Source of the DNA: Marivita sp.
Lineage (GTDB): Bacteria; Pseudomonadota; Alphaproteobacteria; Rhodobacterales; Rhodobacteraceae
NCBI RefSeq assembly: GCF_022763305.1
Contig: NZ_JALEGT010000001.1
Span: 1-42,122, forward strand
Direction: 5' to 3'
Length of the DNA stretch: 42,122 nucleotides
Positions 8,743-17,569 of the stretch are shown one piece after another. The notes beneath the pieces are model-generated. The model saw only the letters and a program-made list of their open reading frames with translations. It was not told where the DNA came from and did no database searches. How positions within the stretch are numbered: the first letter of the stretch is position 1; every line of letters begins with the position of its first letter. Position numbers and translations under genes: made by a program.

Positions 8743-9560
8743 CGTTGCTCTCGGTCGAAAACCTGCGCGTGACCTTTCCGTCCGATCACGGTCCGGTCGA
8801 AGTGGTGCGCGGACTGTCCTTCACGCTGGGCCGCGAACGTCTCGGGATCGTGGGCGAGAGCGGGTCAGGAAAGAGCATGACCGGGCGCGCCGTGATGGGG
8901 TTGGTCGCTCCGCCGGGGCGGGTGACGGCGGACCGGCTCGAATTCGAAGGGCGTGATCTGCGCAGCCTGCCGGAACGGGAGTTCCGGGCACTTCGGGGGC
9001 CCCGCATGTCGATGGTGCTGCAGGACCCGCGCTACAGCCTCAATCCCGTGATCCGCATCGGCGCGCAGATCGAAGAGGCTCTGGCCGTACATGGCAACCT
9101 GACCGCAAAGGATCGACGGACGCGGATGCTTGACGCGCTGAACGCCGTGCGGATCGACGACCCTGAACGCGTCGCGCGGCTGTATCCGCACGAAGTGTCA
9201 GGGGGGATGGGCCAACGGGTGATGATTGCGATGATGGTGGTGCTGGAGCCCGCACTGATGATCGCAGACGAGCCGACCAGCGCACTGGATGTGTCCGTGC
9301 GCGGTCAGGTGCTCGATATCCTCGATGATCTGGTAAAACGGCGGGGCATGGGGCTCATGCTCATTTCGCATGACCTCAACATGGTCGCGCGCTGGTGTGA
9401 CCGCATCCTCGTGATGTATCGCGGAGAGGTGGTCGAAGAGCTGGGCGCGGGCGCGTTGCATCAGGCGCAGCATCCCTACACCCGTGGGCTGATCGCGTCG
9501 CTGCCGCGGCTTGACGAAACCCGTGACCGACTGCCGGTGCTGGACCGGAGCCTCTTGTGA
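8739..9560 (+). CDS. ABC transporter ATP-binding protein, DppD type
   Basis: A 273-residue ATPase. Walker A is GESGSGKS at residues 39-46, the Q-loop is MVLQDPRYSLNPV, the signature is VSGGMGQRV, Walker B is [12 protein letters not shown] and the switch histidine is in LISHDLNMV. The C-terminal HPYTRGLIASLP is the oligopeptide-type extension. The signature reads SGGMGQ in place of the commoner SGGM(R/Q)QR spacing, within the tolerated range. It starts with ATG overlapping the upstream TGA, and its TGA overlaps the GTG start of the next gene, so the four transport genes are made in a coupled fashion. Confidence 0.93.
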   Translation: MTLLSVENLRVTFPSDHGPVEVVRGLSFTLGRERLGIVGESGSGKSMTGRAVMGLVAPPGRVTADRLEFEGRDLRSLPEREFRALRGPRMSMVLQDPRYSLNPVIRIGAQIEEALAVHGNLTAKDRRTRMLDALNAVRIDDPERVARLYPHEVSGGMGQRVMIAMMVVLEPALMIADEPTSALDVSVRGQVLDILDDLVKRRGMGLMLISHDLNMVARWCDRILVMYRGEVVEELGAGALHQAQHPYTRGLIASLPRLDETRDRLPVLDRSLL

Positions 9561-10285
9561 TCTCCGTCCGCGATCTTTCCGTACGGTTCGGGGAAACGAC
9601 CGTCCTGCACAGCGTGTCATTCGACGTGGCGAAGGGCGAAAGCTTTGCGCTCCTTGGGGAATCGGGTTCCGGCAAATCGACGATCCTGAAGGCGCTGTCG
9701 GGGCAGGTGACGGATTGGACGGGAGCACTTCAGATCGCGGACACGGTGCTACGGCCGGGCCATCGCGCACGGTTGGCGCGGACTGTTCAGATGGTGTTCC
9801 AGGACCCGTTCGGCAGCTTGCATCCACGCAGAACCCTCGACGACACGCTGTCCGAGCCGCTCGCCATTCACGGGCAACCCGACCGCGACAAACGGGTGCT
9901 TGCCATGCTCGACGCCGTGGGCCTGCCACGCCGTTTCAGGTTTCGTCTGCCGCACCAGCTTTCGGGTGGCCAGCGCCAGCGGGTTGCCATCGCGCGCGCC
10001 CTCATGCTTGATCCTCCGGTGCTGCTGCTCGACGAACCCACGAGCGCGCTGGACGTCAGCGTACAGGCTGAAATCCTGAACCTCTTGAAGTCGCTGCAGG
10101 AAGAGAAAGGTCTGACCTTCCTTCTGGTGACCCATGATCTTCCGGTGGTCAGCTTCATGTGCGACCGCCTCGCGATCCTGCGGGCCGGTCGGATCGAAGA
10201 GATGGCCGATGTCGCGGCGCTGCGGGCCGCAAGACTGGAAAGCGACTATGGACAGGAACTGATCCGGCGGTCCCAACATGGCTGA
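9557..10285 (+). CDS. ABC transporter ATP-binding protein, DppF type
   Basis: A 242-residue second ATPase of the same importer. Walker A is GESGSGKS at residues 34-41, followed by [14 protein letters not shown] (Q-loop), [15 protein letters not shown] (signature), [14 protein letters not shown] (Walker B) and LVTHDLPVV (switch). It starts with GTG at 9557 inside the stop of the DppD-type gene. It is on the short side for DppF proteins (usually 260-330) because the C-terminal peptide-type extension is reduced. It pairs with the DppD-type subunit to energise the permeases. Confidence 0.92.
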   Translation: MISVRDLSVRFGETTVLHSVSFDVAKGESFALLGESGSGKSTILKALSGQVTDWTGALQIADTVLRPGHRARLARTVQMVFQDPFGSLHPRRTLDDTLSEPLAIHGQPDRDKRVLAMLDAVGLPRRFRFRLPHQLSGGQRQRVAIARALMLDPPVLLLDEPTSALDVSVQAEILNLLKSLQEEKGLTFLLVTHDLPVVSFMCDRLAILRAGRIEEMADVAALRAARLESDYGQELIRRSQHG

Positions 10286-10340
10286 GACCCATGCGGCAAG
10301 CGACGTGCGGGGCGACAGCCCAACGATGACATCCGGATGT

Positions 10341-10361
10341 CGCGGGCGGGCTTTGCCCGCG
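10341..10361 (+). terminator. GC-rich hairpin behind the first ABC operon
   Basis: CGCGGGC (10341-10347) and GCCCGCG (10355-10361) form a 7-bp stem with a 7-nt loop, 56 nt after the last ATPase stop. It has no U tract. It is preceded by the palindrome GACATCCGGATGTC at 10328-10341. The 288-bp gap at 10286-10573 otherwise shows no gene I can support and must hold the promoter of the second ABC operon, which I could not pin down. Confidence 0.35.
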
Positions 10362-10573
10362 CGAAGCGATCGTTGCCGCAACCGCGTGCACGCTCGGGTA
10401 AGGTCCCACTTTACGCTCTGGACCGCCCTGAAAAAGACCGGAATTCCGCAAGGTCAGGTGTCCGCAACGGTCAAAAACTTTTCCAAAAGCCTTGGCACTT
10501 GGACGGCCTCGTGCTGTGCTGGCGGTATCGTCCCCACCGCAAAGAGGGACATGAATAAACCAGGGAGACCCTT

Positions 10574-12154
10574 ATGACCAAGTTTACTGGCTTGATGGCG
10601 CTTGCCGCGCTGATGTCCACAACGACGCTTGTTTCGGCAGAGACACTGCGCTGGGCGCGGGCAGGAGATGCGCTCACGCTTGATCCGCACGCGCAAAACG
10701 AAGGCCCGACCCACACGATTCGGCATCAGATTTACGAGCCTCTGATCATTCGTGACACAAGCGGCGCGTTCGAGCCGGCGCTGGCCACCGAATGGGGCCC
10801 GAGCGCCGACGACCCGAATGTCTGGGTGTTCAAGCTGCGCGAGGGCGTGACCTTCCACAATGGAGAGGCGTTCACGGCGGAAGACGTGGTTTTCTCGTTC
10901 GAACGCGCAAAACAGCCCAACTCGGACATGAAGGAACTCATCAACTCGATCGTCGAGGTCCGGGCTGTCGACGACTACACGGTCGAGATGGTCACTGACG
11001 GTCCGAACCCGATCCTGCCCTCCAACCTCACCAACCTCTTCATTCTCGACAAGGGCTGGGCCGAGGCGAACAACACGGTGAACGTGCAGGATTTCGAAGG
11101 TGGCGAGATCACTTACGCCACGACCAACGCAAACGGCACCGGACCCTACGTGCTGCAATCGCGCGAACCGGACGTGCGCACCGTCATGACCCGCAACGAG
11201 GGCTATTGGGGCCGCGATCAGTTCCCCATGGAAGTCTCGGAAATCGTCTACACCCCGATCCAGAACGCGGCGACGCGCGTTGCGGCACTGCTGTCGGGTG
11301 AGGTCAACTTCCTTCAGGACATGCCGGTTCAGGATCTGGAACGCGTGAACAATGCCGATGGTCTGGTCGTCAAGAAAGCACCGCAGAACCGGGTGATCTT
11401 CTTCGGCATGAACATGGGGGCCGACGATATCGAGGCCGACAATGTGGACGGAGCCAACCCGCTGGCAGATGCGCGGGTGCGCAAGGCGATGTCGATGGCA
11501 ATCAACCGGGACGCCATCCAGCAGGTCGTGATGCGCGGCCAGTCGGAACCAGCCGGTATGATCGCGCCGCCCTTCGTCAACGGCTGGACCGCCGAGATGG
11601 ACGCGGAATCCACAACCGATATCGAAGGCGCGAAGGCCCTGATGCAGGAGGCGGGCTATGGTGACGGGTTCTCGATCCGGCTCGACTGCCCGAACGATCG
11701 CTACATCAACGACGAGGCGATCTGCCAGGCAGCGGTCGGCATGCTGGGCCAGATCGGTGTGACCGTGAATCTTGACGCCAAGCCCAAGGCGCAGCACTTC
11801 CCGTTGATCACCGACGGCAAGACCGATTTTTACATGCTGGGCTGGGGCGTTCCGACCTACGATTCCGAATACATCTTCAACTTCCTCGTGCATGGCCGCG
11901 AAAGCGATATCGGAACGTGGAACGGGACCGGATATGACAACGACGAGCTGGATGCGAAGATCAAGTCGCTTGCGTCCAACACGGATCTCGACGCGCGGAA
12001 TGCGGACATCGCTGAAATCTGGCGGGTCGTGCAGGATGAGACCCTCTACATCCCGATCCACCACCAGGTGCTGAACTGGGGCATGGCCGATGGTGTCGGC
12101 ATCGAGGTCGATCCGGAGGATCAGCCCAAGGTCAAGTACTTCACGATGAAGTAA
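10574..12154 (+). CDS. ABC transporter substrate-binding protein, family 5 (first of a tandem pair)
   Basis: A 526-residue periplasmic binding protein of the DppA/OppA family. The signal peptide (about 22 residues, cleavage near VSA/ET) is followed by the family opening LRWARAGDALTLDPHAQNEG and the conserved KLREGVTFHNGEAFTAEDVV. The ATG follows GGGAG at a good distance. The next gene encodes a clearly related protein: both contain NDRYxNDEAxCQA, an NxTGP(F/Y) block and PIQNxATxxAALLSG. Two binding proteins for one permease/ATPase set would let a single channel serve two ligands or two affinities. The ligand is unknown. Confidence 0.92.
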   Translation: MTKFTGLMALAALMSTTTLVSAETLRWARAGDALTLDPHAQNEGPTHTIRHQIYEPLIIRDTSGAFEPALATEWGPSADDPNVWVFKLREGVTFHNGEAFTAEDVVFSFERAKQPNSDMKELINSIVEVRAVDDYTVEMVTDGPNPILPSNLTNLFILDKGWAEANNTVNVQDFEGGEITYATTNANGTGPYVLQSREPDVRTVMTRNEGYWGRDQFPMEVSEIVYTPIQNAATRVAALLSGEVNFLQDMPVQDLERVNNADGLVVKKAPQNRVIFFGMNMGADDIEADNVDGANPLADARVRKAMSMAINRDAIQQVVMRGQSEPAGMIAPPFVNGWTAEMDAESTTDIEGAKALMQEAGYGDGFSIRLDCPNDRYINDEAICQAAVGMLGQIGVTVNLDAKPKAQHFPLITDGKTDFYMLGWGVPTYDSEYIFNFLVHGRESDIGTWNGTGYDNDELDAKIKSLASNTDLDARNADIAEIWRVVQDETLYIPIHHQVLNWGMADGVGIEVDPEDQPKVKYFTMK

Positions 12155-12165
12155 GTTTTGGAACC

Positions 12166-12195
12166 GCGGGCCGCTCAGTGTTCCGGGCGGCCCGC
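12166..12195 (+). other. Perfect hairpin between the tandem binding-protein genes
   Basis: GCGGGCCGC (12166-12174) and GCGGCCCGC (12187-12195) pair perfectly over 9 bp around a 12-nt loop. The hairpin starts 11 nt after the first binding-protein stop, and no U tract follows. It most likely protects the upstream message from 3'-exonucleases and sets the ratio of the first binding protein to the rest of the operon. Confidence 0.6.
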
Positions 12196-12228
12196 AGCAA
12201 CAGCCAAACAACAAGCGAGGATGTGACG

Positions 12229-13785
12229 ATGCTCCGCCTTTCGACTGCACTTGTGATGGTTCTGGCCCTGCCTGCCACAGCCGAAGACTTCAAATTCGCC
12301 GTGACGACCGACCCGCAGACGATGGACCCGCACGCGGTCAATTCCGCGCCGGTTCTGGGTTTTCTGAACAACGTCTACGAGGGACTTGTGCGTCGGGGCA
12401 AGGACATGAGCATCGAGCCATCGCTCGCCACAAGCTGGGAGCCGATCGGCGACGGCGCGGGCTGGCGCTTCAATCTTCGGGAAGGCGTGACCTTTCAGGA
12501 CGGCTCTGCGTTCAATGCGGATGATGTCATCTTCTCTTATGAACGCGCATCCTCGGAACAGGCTGACACGTCCAGTTGGTTTGCGCCGGTGAGCGAGGTT
12601 GTGAAGGTCGATGAGTTCACCGTCGACATCCTGACAACGGCGCCGAACCCGATCTTTCCGGATTCGATCGCGAACTGGATGATGATGGACAGCGGCTGGG
12701 CGGAAGCCAACAACGCGGTTCGTCCCGACAAGGATCAGGGAAATTACGCGACGCTGAATGCGAATGGCACCGGTCCCTTCCAGCTGGTCTCTCGCGAGCC
12801 CGATCTGAGGACAGTGCTTGAACCTCATGCCGGCTGGTGGGGTGAGGTCGAACACAACCTCACCCGGGTCGAGATGACACCGATCCAGAACCCGGCCACG
12901 GCGCTGGCGGCCTTGCTGTCCGGTGATGTGGATTTCGTCAATCCGGTGCCCATTCAGGACGTCGAACGCCTGAAGGGCAATCCGGATGTCTCCGTGGTCC
13001 AGGGGGTCGAAGCACGGGTGATCATGTTGGGCTTCGATCAGCAGGAAGGCGCCGCCGAAAGCGGTCAGGGGGCGGCGGACATGTTCCTTGACCCGCGCGC
13101 CCGAGAAGCCGTGGCCAAGGCGATCAACGTGCCCGCCATCCTGCAGACGATCATGCGGGGCAATGCCGAAGTCGCGAGCCAGTTGGTCGATCCCTCGATG
13201 CGGGGATACTCGACCGCGAACGCAGCACCTTACGCCTTCGATGCTGAGGAGGCGCGGCGGCTTGCGGAAGAGGCGGGACTGACAGGGCAGACGATTGCCT
13301 TCAAATGCCCGAATGACCGCTACCTGAACGACGAAGCCGTTTGCCAGGCCATTACCGCAATGCTGGCGCAGGCCGGCATGGATGTGTCGCTGGATACGAT
13401 GCCCGTTTCGAACTATTGGCCCGAACTCCGGGCCGACAATTTCGACATGTATCTGCTGGGATGGTCGCCGGGAACGCTGGATGCCGAACATCCGATCCGG
13501 TTCCTCGCAGCGACACCCAATGAAGAAGCCCGTCTCGGAAGCTGGAATTTCGGCAGCTATTCCAATGCGCGTGTCGACGAACTCTTGCCGCAGATCCAGT
13601 CTGAAATCGACGACAGCGCACGTCAGGCCATGCTCGATGAAGTGGCTGCGATCCTGCAGGATGATGTGGCGTACGTACCGCTTTATGTTGAGCCACTGGT
13701 CTGGGGTGTCCGCTCCGGTGTCGAGCTGACGCAGCGGTCGGACAATTTCTTCATCCTGCGCTGGGTGACTGTCAATCAGGGCTGA
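12229..13785 (+). CDS. ABC transporter substrate-binding protein, family 5 (second of the tandem pair)
   Basis: A 518-residue paralogue of the preceding binding protein, with a short signal peptide (MLRLSTALVMVLALPATAED). The ATG at 12229 is chosen over an in-frame GTG at 12178 because it gives a proper signal peptide and has GCGAGG 8 nt upstream. The GTG lies inside the intercistronic hairpin and would add 17 charged residues. The body shows FNLREGVTFQDGSAFNADDVIF and CPNDRYLNDEAVCQA as in the neighbour. It is co-directional with the permeases that follow and separated from them by another hairpin. Confidence 0.92.
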   Translation: MLRLSTALVMVLALPATAEDFKFAVTTDPQTMDPHAVNSAPVLGFLNNVYEGLVRRGKDMSIEPSLATSWEPIGDGAGWRFNLREGVTFQDGSAFNADDVIFSYERASSEQADTSSWFAPVSEVVKVDEFTVDILTTAPNPIFPDSIANWMMMDSGWAEANNAVRPDKDQGNYATLNANGTGPFQLVSREPDLRTVLEPHAGWWGEVEHNLTRVEMTPIQNPATALAALLSGDVDFVNPVPIQDVERLKGNPDVSVVQGVEARVIMLGFDQQEGAAESGQGAADMFLDPRAREAVAKAINVPAILQTIMRGNAEVASQLVDPSMRGYSTANAAPYAFDAEEARRLAEEAGLTGQTIAFKCPNDRYLNDEAVCQAITAMLAQAGMDVSLDTMPVSNYWPELRADNFDMYLLGWSPGTLDAEHPIRFLAATPNEEARLGSWNFGSYSNARVDELLPQIQSEIDDSARQAMLDEVAAILQDDVAYVPLYVEPLVWGVRSGVELTQRSDNFFILRWVTVNQG

Positions 13786-13791
13786 AACAAC

Positions 13792-13829
13792 GAACCGCCC
13801 CGGAGCTCAGAAGAGTACGGGGCGGGTTC
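13792..13829 (+). other. Hairpin between binding-protein and permease genes
   Basis: GAACCGCCCCG (13792-13802) pairs with CGGGGCGGGTTC (13818-13829) with a single bulged G, around a 15-nt loop. It lies between the second binding-protein stop and the GTG start of the permease at 13845. Its position and strength are those of a 3' stabiliser or attenuator that lowers expression of membrane genes relative to the binding proteins. Confidence 0.55.
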
Positions 13830-13844
13830 CAACGGGATGATCCA

Positions 13845-14813
13845 GTGCTTTCGTTCATCATCAAACGTGTCGGACAATCCATCCTCGTGCTCTTGATCAC
13901 GGGGCTGGTCGCGTTTTCCATGTTCACCTTCGTGGGTGATCCGATCGACAACATGCTCGGTCAGGAGCGCACGATGGAAGACGTCGAGCGGCTGCGCCAG
14001 CAGCTCGGTCTCGATCAGCCTTTCATCGTTCAGTACTACCGCTTCCTCGAACAGGCCGTGCAAGGCAATTTCGGCGTCTCCTATCGGCAAGGCCGTCCGG
14101 TGGCAGAAATCCTGCTCGAACGCGCTCCGGCCACGCTCGAACTGGCAGCGGTATCCGGCATTTTCGCCATCGTGCTGGGCATCGCTCTCGGGGTGTTTAC
14201 GGCGATCCGACGCGATGGGGTGGCGGCGAACCTGATCATGTCCGCGTCGCTCATCGGTGTCTCGCTTCCGACCTTCCTGATCGGCATCCTGCTGATCTAC
14301 CTCTTCAGCGTCGAACTGGGATGGCTGCCCAGTTTCGGACGGGGCGAGACCGTGAAGATCGGGGGATGGTCAACCGGCTTTCTCACCGAGTCCGGCCTGA
14401 AGGCGCTGATCCTGCCGTCCATCACACTGGGCCTGTACCAGATGACGCTGATCATGCGCCTCGTGCGTTCGGAAATGCTCGAAGTCCTGCGGCAGGACTA
14501 TATCCGCTTTGCCAAGGCGCGCGGATTGAGCGACCGGGTCATCAACTTCCGTCATGCGCTCAAGAACACGATGGTGCCCGTGATCACCGTGATCGGTCTG
14601 CAGCTTGGCTCGATCATCGCCTTTGCCATCATCACTGAGACCGTTTTCCAATGGCCGGGGGTCGGGCTTCTGTTCATCAATGCGATCCAATTCGTCGATA
14701 TCCCGGTCATGGCGGCCTACCTGATGCTGATTTCCGTAATGTTCGTGGGGATCAACCTGCTGGTGGACATCCTTTATGCGTTCATCGACCCGCGCCTGAG
14801 GGTGGCAGCATGA
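13845..14813 (+). CDS. ABC transporter permease, DppB type (second importer)
   Basis: A 322-residue permease starting at GTG. It opens with MLSFIIKRVGQSILVLLITGLVAFSMF, a typical DppB first helix. The GDPIDNML and LGLDQPFIVQYYRFL blocks, the ATPase-contact loop YIRFAKARGLSDRVINFRHA and the C-terminal VFQWPGVGLLFINAI are all present. It overlaps the next permease gene by 4 nt (ATGA). The ribosome binding site is weak, consistent with low expression behind the hairpin at 13792-13829. Confidence 0.92.
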   Translation: MLSFIIKRVGQSILVLLITGLVAFSMFTFVGDPIDNMLGQERTMEDVERLRQQLGLDQPFIVQYYRFLEQAVQGNFGVSYRQGRPVAEILLERAPATLELAAVSGIFAIVLGIALGVFTAIRRDGVAANLIMSASLIGVSLPTFLIGILLIYLFSVELGWLPSFGRGETVKIGGWSTGFLTESGLKALILPSITLGLYQMTLIMRLVRSEMLEVLRQDYIRFAKARGLSDRVINFRHALKNTMVPVITVIGLQLGSIIAFAIITETVFQWPGVGLLFINAIQFVDIPVMAAYLMLISVMFVGINLLVDILYAFIDPRLRVAA

Positions 14814-15715
14814 CCCGGTTCTTCGAGAGCGACATCTTCTACGCCTTCCGGTCCAGCCCGGTGGCCATCGTGTCGGCCATTGTCACGGCGCTTCTGGTGC
14901 TGTCTGCCGTTCTTGCGCCTTTGATCGCACCCACCAACCCGTTCGATCCGGCAAGCCTCAACCTGATGAACGGGTTCACGCCGCCGATGGAGCCCAACGC
15001 CTTTACCGGAGACAGCTTTTTCCTCGGCACGGACGACCAGGGGCGGGACGTGTTCTCGACCATTCTCTACGGGTTGCGGATTTCGCTCTTCGTGGGCTTC
15101 GCGGCGGTGCTTTTTGCGATGATCCTCGGCATTCTGCTCGGCCTGCTCAGCGGCTATGTCGGCGGGTGGACCGAAACGATCATCATGCGCGCCGCAGATG
15201 TTCAGCTGACCTTTCCGTCGATCCTTGTTGCCATGCTGATCTTCGGCATCGCGAAAGGGATCACCCCGGTCGAATACCGGGATCAAATGGCGATCTGGGT
15301 GCTGATCCTCGCCATCGGTCTGTCGGATTGGGTGCAGTTCGCGCGTGTGGTCCGCGGCGCGACTCTGGTGGAAAAATCCAAGGATTACGTCGCCGCGGCG
15401 CGTCTGATCGGACGGTCCCCTCTGACGATCATGATACGGCACATCCTGCCGAACGTCCTGTCGCCGGTTCTGGTAATTGCAACGATCTCGCTGGCGCTGG
15501 CAATCATCGCCGAAGCGACGCTCAGCTTTCTGGGCGTTGGCGCGCCACCGACACAGCCGTCGCTGGGAACGCTCATCCGGATCGGCCAAGGATTCCTCTT
15601 TTCGGGGGAGTGGTGGATCCTCTTCTTTCCGGCCTGCACCCTTCTGGCCCTTGCCCTTGCGGTCAACCTGCTGGGTGATTGGCTGCGTGACGCCCTGAAC
15701 CCGAGGCTCCGGTAA
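14810..15715 (+). CDS. ABC transporter permease, DppC type (second importer)
   Basis: A 301-residue permease of the DppC/OppC family: OppC_N helix at about residues 12-40, FFLGTDDQGRDVFSTILYGL, the contact loop DYVAAARLIGRSPLTIMIRH and the C-terminal FLGVGAPPTQPSLGTLI. The start ATG at 14810 overlaps the upstream TGA, and its TAA shares one base with the next ATG (TAATG at 15713-15717). It partners the DppB-type protein encoded just before. Confidence 0.93.
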   Translation: MTRFFESDIFYAFRSSPVAIVSAIVTALLVLSAVLAPLIAPTNPFDPASLNLMNGFTPPMEPNAFTGDSFFLGTDDQGRDVFSTILYGLRISLFVGFAAVLFAMILGILLGLLSGYVGGWTETIIMRAADVQLTFPSILVAMLIFGIAKGITPVEYRDQMAIWVLILAIGLSDWVQFARVVRGATLVEKSKDYVAAARLIGRSPLTIMIRHILPNVLSPVLVIATISLALAIIAEATLSFLGVGAPPTQPSLGTLIRIGQGFLFSGEWWILFFPACTLLALALAVNLLGDWLRDALNPRLR

Positions 15716-17442
15716 TGGCCGAACCTGTTCTTTCGATCCGCAATCTCACCGTCGACATCCCGACGCGGCACGGCCTTTTCAAACCGGTCGAGGGCGTCTC
15801 TTACGACATCCGTCCAGGCGAAATTCGGGGCGTCGTCGGAGAGTCCGGTGCCGGCAAGTCCATGACCGGCAACGCGATCATCGGGCTTCTCGATCCACCG
15901 GCGCGGATTGCGGACGGGGAAGTGTGGCTCAACGGTCGCCGCATCGACCAGATGGGGGCCGAGGAGAAGCGTCGCATCCGGGGCAAGGAGATCGGCATGA
16001 TCTTCCAGGACCCTCTGACCTCGCTCAACCCGCTGTTCACTGTCGGCGAGCAACTCGTCGAAACGATCCAGCTGCATCTTGGAGTAAGCCAGAGCGAGGC
16101 CAGGAAACGGGCCATTGCGCTGTTGGACCGGGTGCGCATTCCCAACCCCGAAGAGCGGTTCAACCAGTATCCGCACCAGTTCTCGGGCGGCATGCGCCAA
16201 CGTGTGGTGATCGCACTTGCCCTCTGTTCCGAGCCTTCGGTGATCGTCGCCGACGAGCCGACAACTGCGCTTGATGTCAGCATTCAGGCCCAGGTGCTCG
16301 ACCTGATCAAGGAACTCGCGCAAGAACGTCAGGTGGGTGTCATCCTTGTGACCCACGACATGGGGGTGATTGCCGATACGACCGATCAGGTGACGGTGAT
16401 GTATGCCGGGCAAGTCGTCGAGCAGGGGCCCACCGACCAGATCCTGGGTGCGCCGCAACACGAATACACCAAGAGCCTGATCGCCGCCGTCCCGCGCCCA
16501 CAGGTCAAGCTGCACCGCTTCCCTCAGGTGAGCTATGGCGGGCGGGATACGACTTTCAAGATCGAAGATCTTGCCCGGAACTGGGATCGGTCCGGTGCGT
16601 CGAAGACCGGGACATTGCTCGAGGTCAGCGGGCTGACCAAGCGCTTCTTGTCGAAAGGTTCGGTGCTGCCGTCGCGGCGGGAATACTTCACCGCCGTCGA
16701 TGACGTGAGCTTCGGCATCAAGGATGGCGAAGTGTTCGGTCTGGTGGGCGAATCCGGGTCGGGCAAGTCCACCGTGGCGCGGATGATCGCCACGCTGTAC
16801 CCGGTCGACGCGGGCACGATCACCTTTGATGGCGATGAGATGACGGCGATGGATGCAGCCGGGCTGGCACGGTACCGGCGTCAGATCCAGATGATTTTCC
16901 AGGATCCGTTCTCCTCGCTTAATCCGCGCATGTCCGTCGGCGATATCGTCGCCGAACCGCTCATCCATCACAAACTGCTCCCCCGCGGCGAGATTGCGGG
17001 CCGTGTGCGGGAATTGCTGGATCGGGTTGGTTTGGCATCGGACGCGCATCGCAAGTATCCGCATGAGTTCTCGGGCGGACAGCGTCAGCGTATTTCCATT
17101 GCCCGCGCCTTGGCGACGCAGCCCCGCTTTCTGATCTGCGACGAGCCGACCTCGGCGCTTGACGTGTCGATTCAGGCGCAGATCCTCAACATCCTGAAAG
17201 ACCTGCAGGAGTATCTTGGCCTTACGATGCTGTTCATTTCTCACGACCTTCCGGTGGTTCGTCAGATGTGCGACCGCGTCGGTGTCATGCGACAGGGCAA
17301 ACTGGTCGAAGTTCAGGAAACCGGGGCATTGTTTGAAAGCCCCCGATCCGACTACACGAAAGAGCTTCTGAACCTGATGCCCCGCCTTGAACAATTGTCC
17401 GAGGACGAAATCGCAAACCTTCGCGCCAAGGAAACAGGCTGA
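15715..17442 (+). CDS. Fused double ATP-binding protein of the second ABC importer (DppD-DppF type)
   Basis: A 575-residue protein with two complete ABC domains in one chain. Domain 1 has Walker A GESGAGKS at residues 42-49, FQDPLTSLNPL, FSGGMRQRVVIAL and VADEPTTALDVS. It is followed by the peptide-type tail HEYTKSLIAAVP. Domain 2 starts near residue 300, with Walker [10 protein letters not shown] near 344, FQDPFSSLNPRM, FSGGQRQRISIARAL and [11 protein letters not shown], and ends with DYTKELLNLMP. All catalytic motifs are intact in both halves. The arrangement matches YejF/GsiA-like fusions and contrasts with the first importer of this window, which uses two separate ATPases. Confidence 0.94.
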   Translation: MAEPVLSIRNLTVDIPTRHGLFKPVEGVSYDIRPGEIRGVVGESGAGKSMTGNAIIGLLDPPARIADGEVWLNGRRIDQMGAEEKRRIRGKEIGMIFQDPLTSLNPLFTVGEQLVETIQLHLGVSQSEARKRAIALLDRVRIPNPEERFNQYPHQFSGGMRQRVVIALALCSEPSVIVADEPTTALDVSIQAQVLDLIKELAQERQVGVILVTHDMGVIADTTDQVTVMYAGQVVEQGPTDQILGAPQHEYTKSLIAAVPRPQVKLHRFPQVSYGGRDTTFKIEDLARNWDRSGASKTGTLLEVSGLTKRFLSKGSVLPSRREYFTAVDDVSFGIKDGEVFGLVGESGSGKSTVARMIATLYPVDAGTITFDGDEMTAMDAAGLARYRRQIQMIFQDPFSSLNPRMSVGDIVAEPLIHHKLLPRGEIAGRVRELLDRVGLASDAHRKYPHEFSGGQRQRISIARALATQPRFLICDEPTSALDVSIQAQILNILKDLQEYLGLTMLFISHDLPVVRQMCDRVGVMRQGKLVEVQETGALFESPRSDYTKELLNLMPRLEQLSEDEIANLRAKETG

Positions 17443-17569
17443 GTTATTCTCTGCCGTCTTGATGCAACGAATGGTTCGGACCGGATGCGAGTCTCTCGCG
17501 ACAGGCTGTCTTGACCATATCGGATTCCAGAACCTTGTCAGAATGCGCAAGTTTGCAAAATACAGTTTG

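Noticed and set aside
10278-10577. 99-residue frame between the two ABC operons
   Set aside because: Its composition is like a chance frame, it overlaps the next start, and it has no domain or upstream ribosome binding site.
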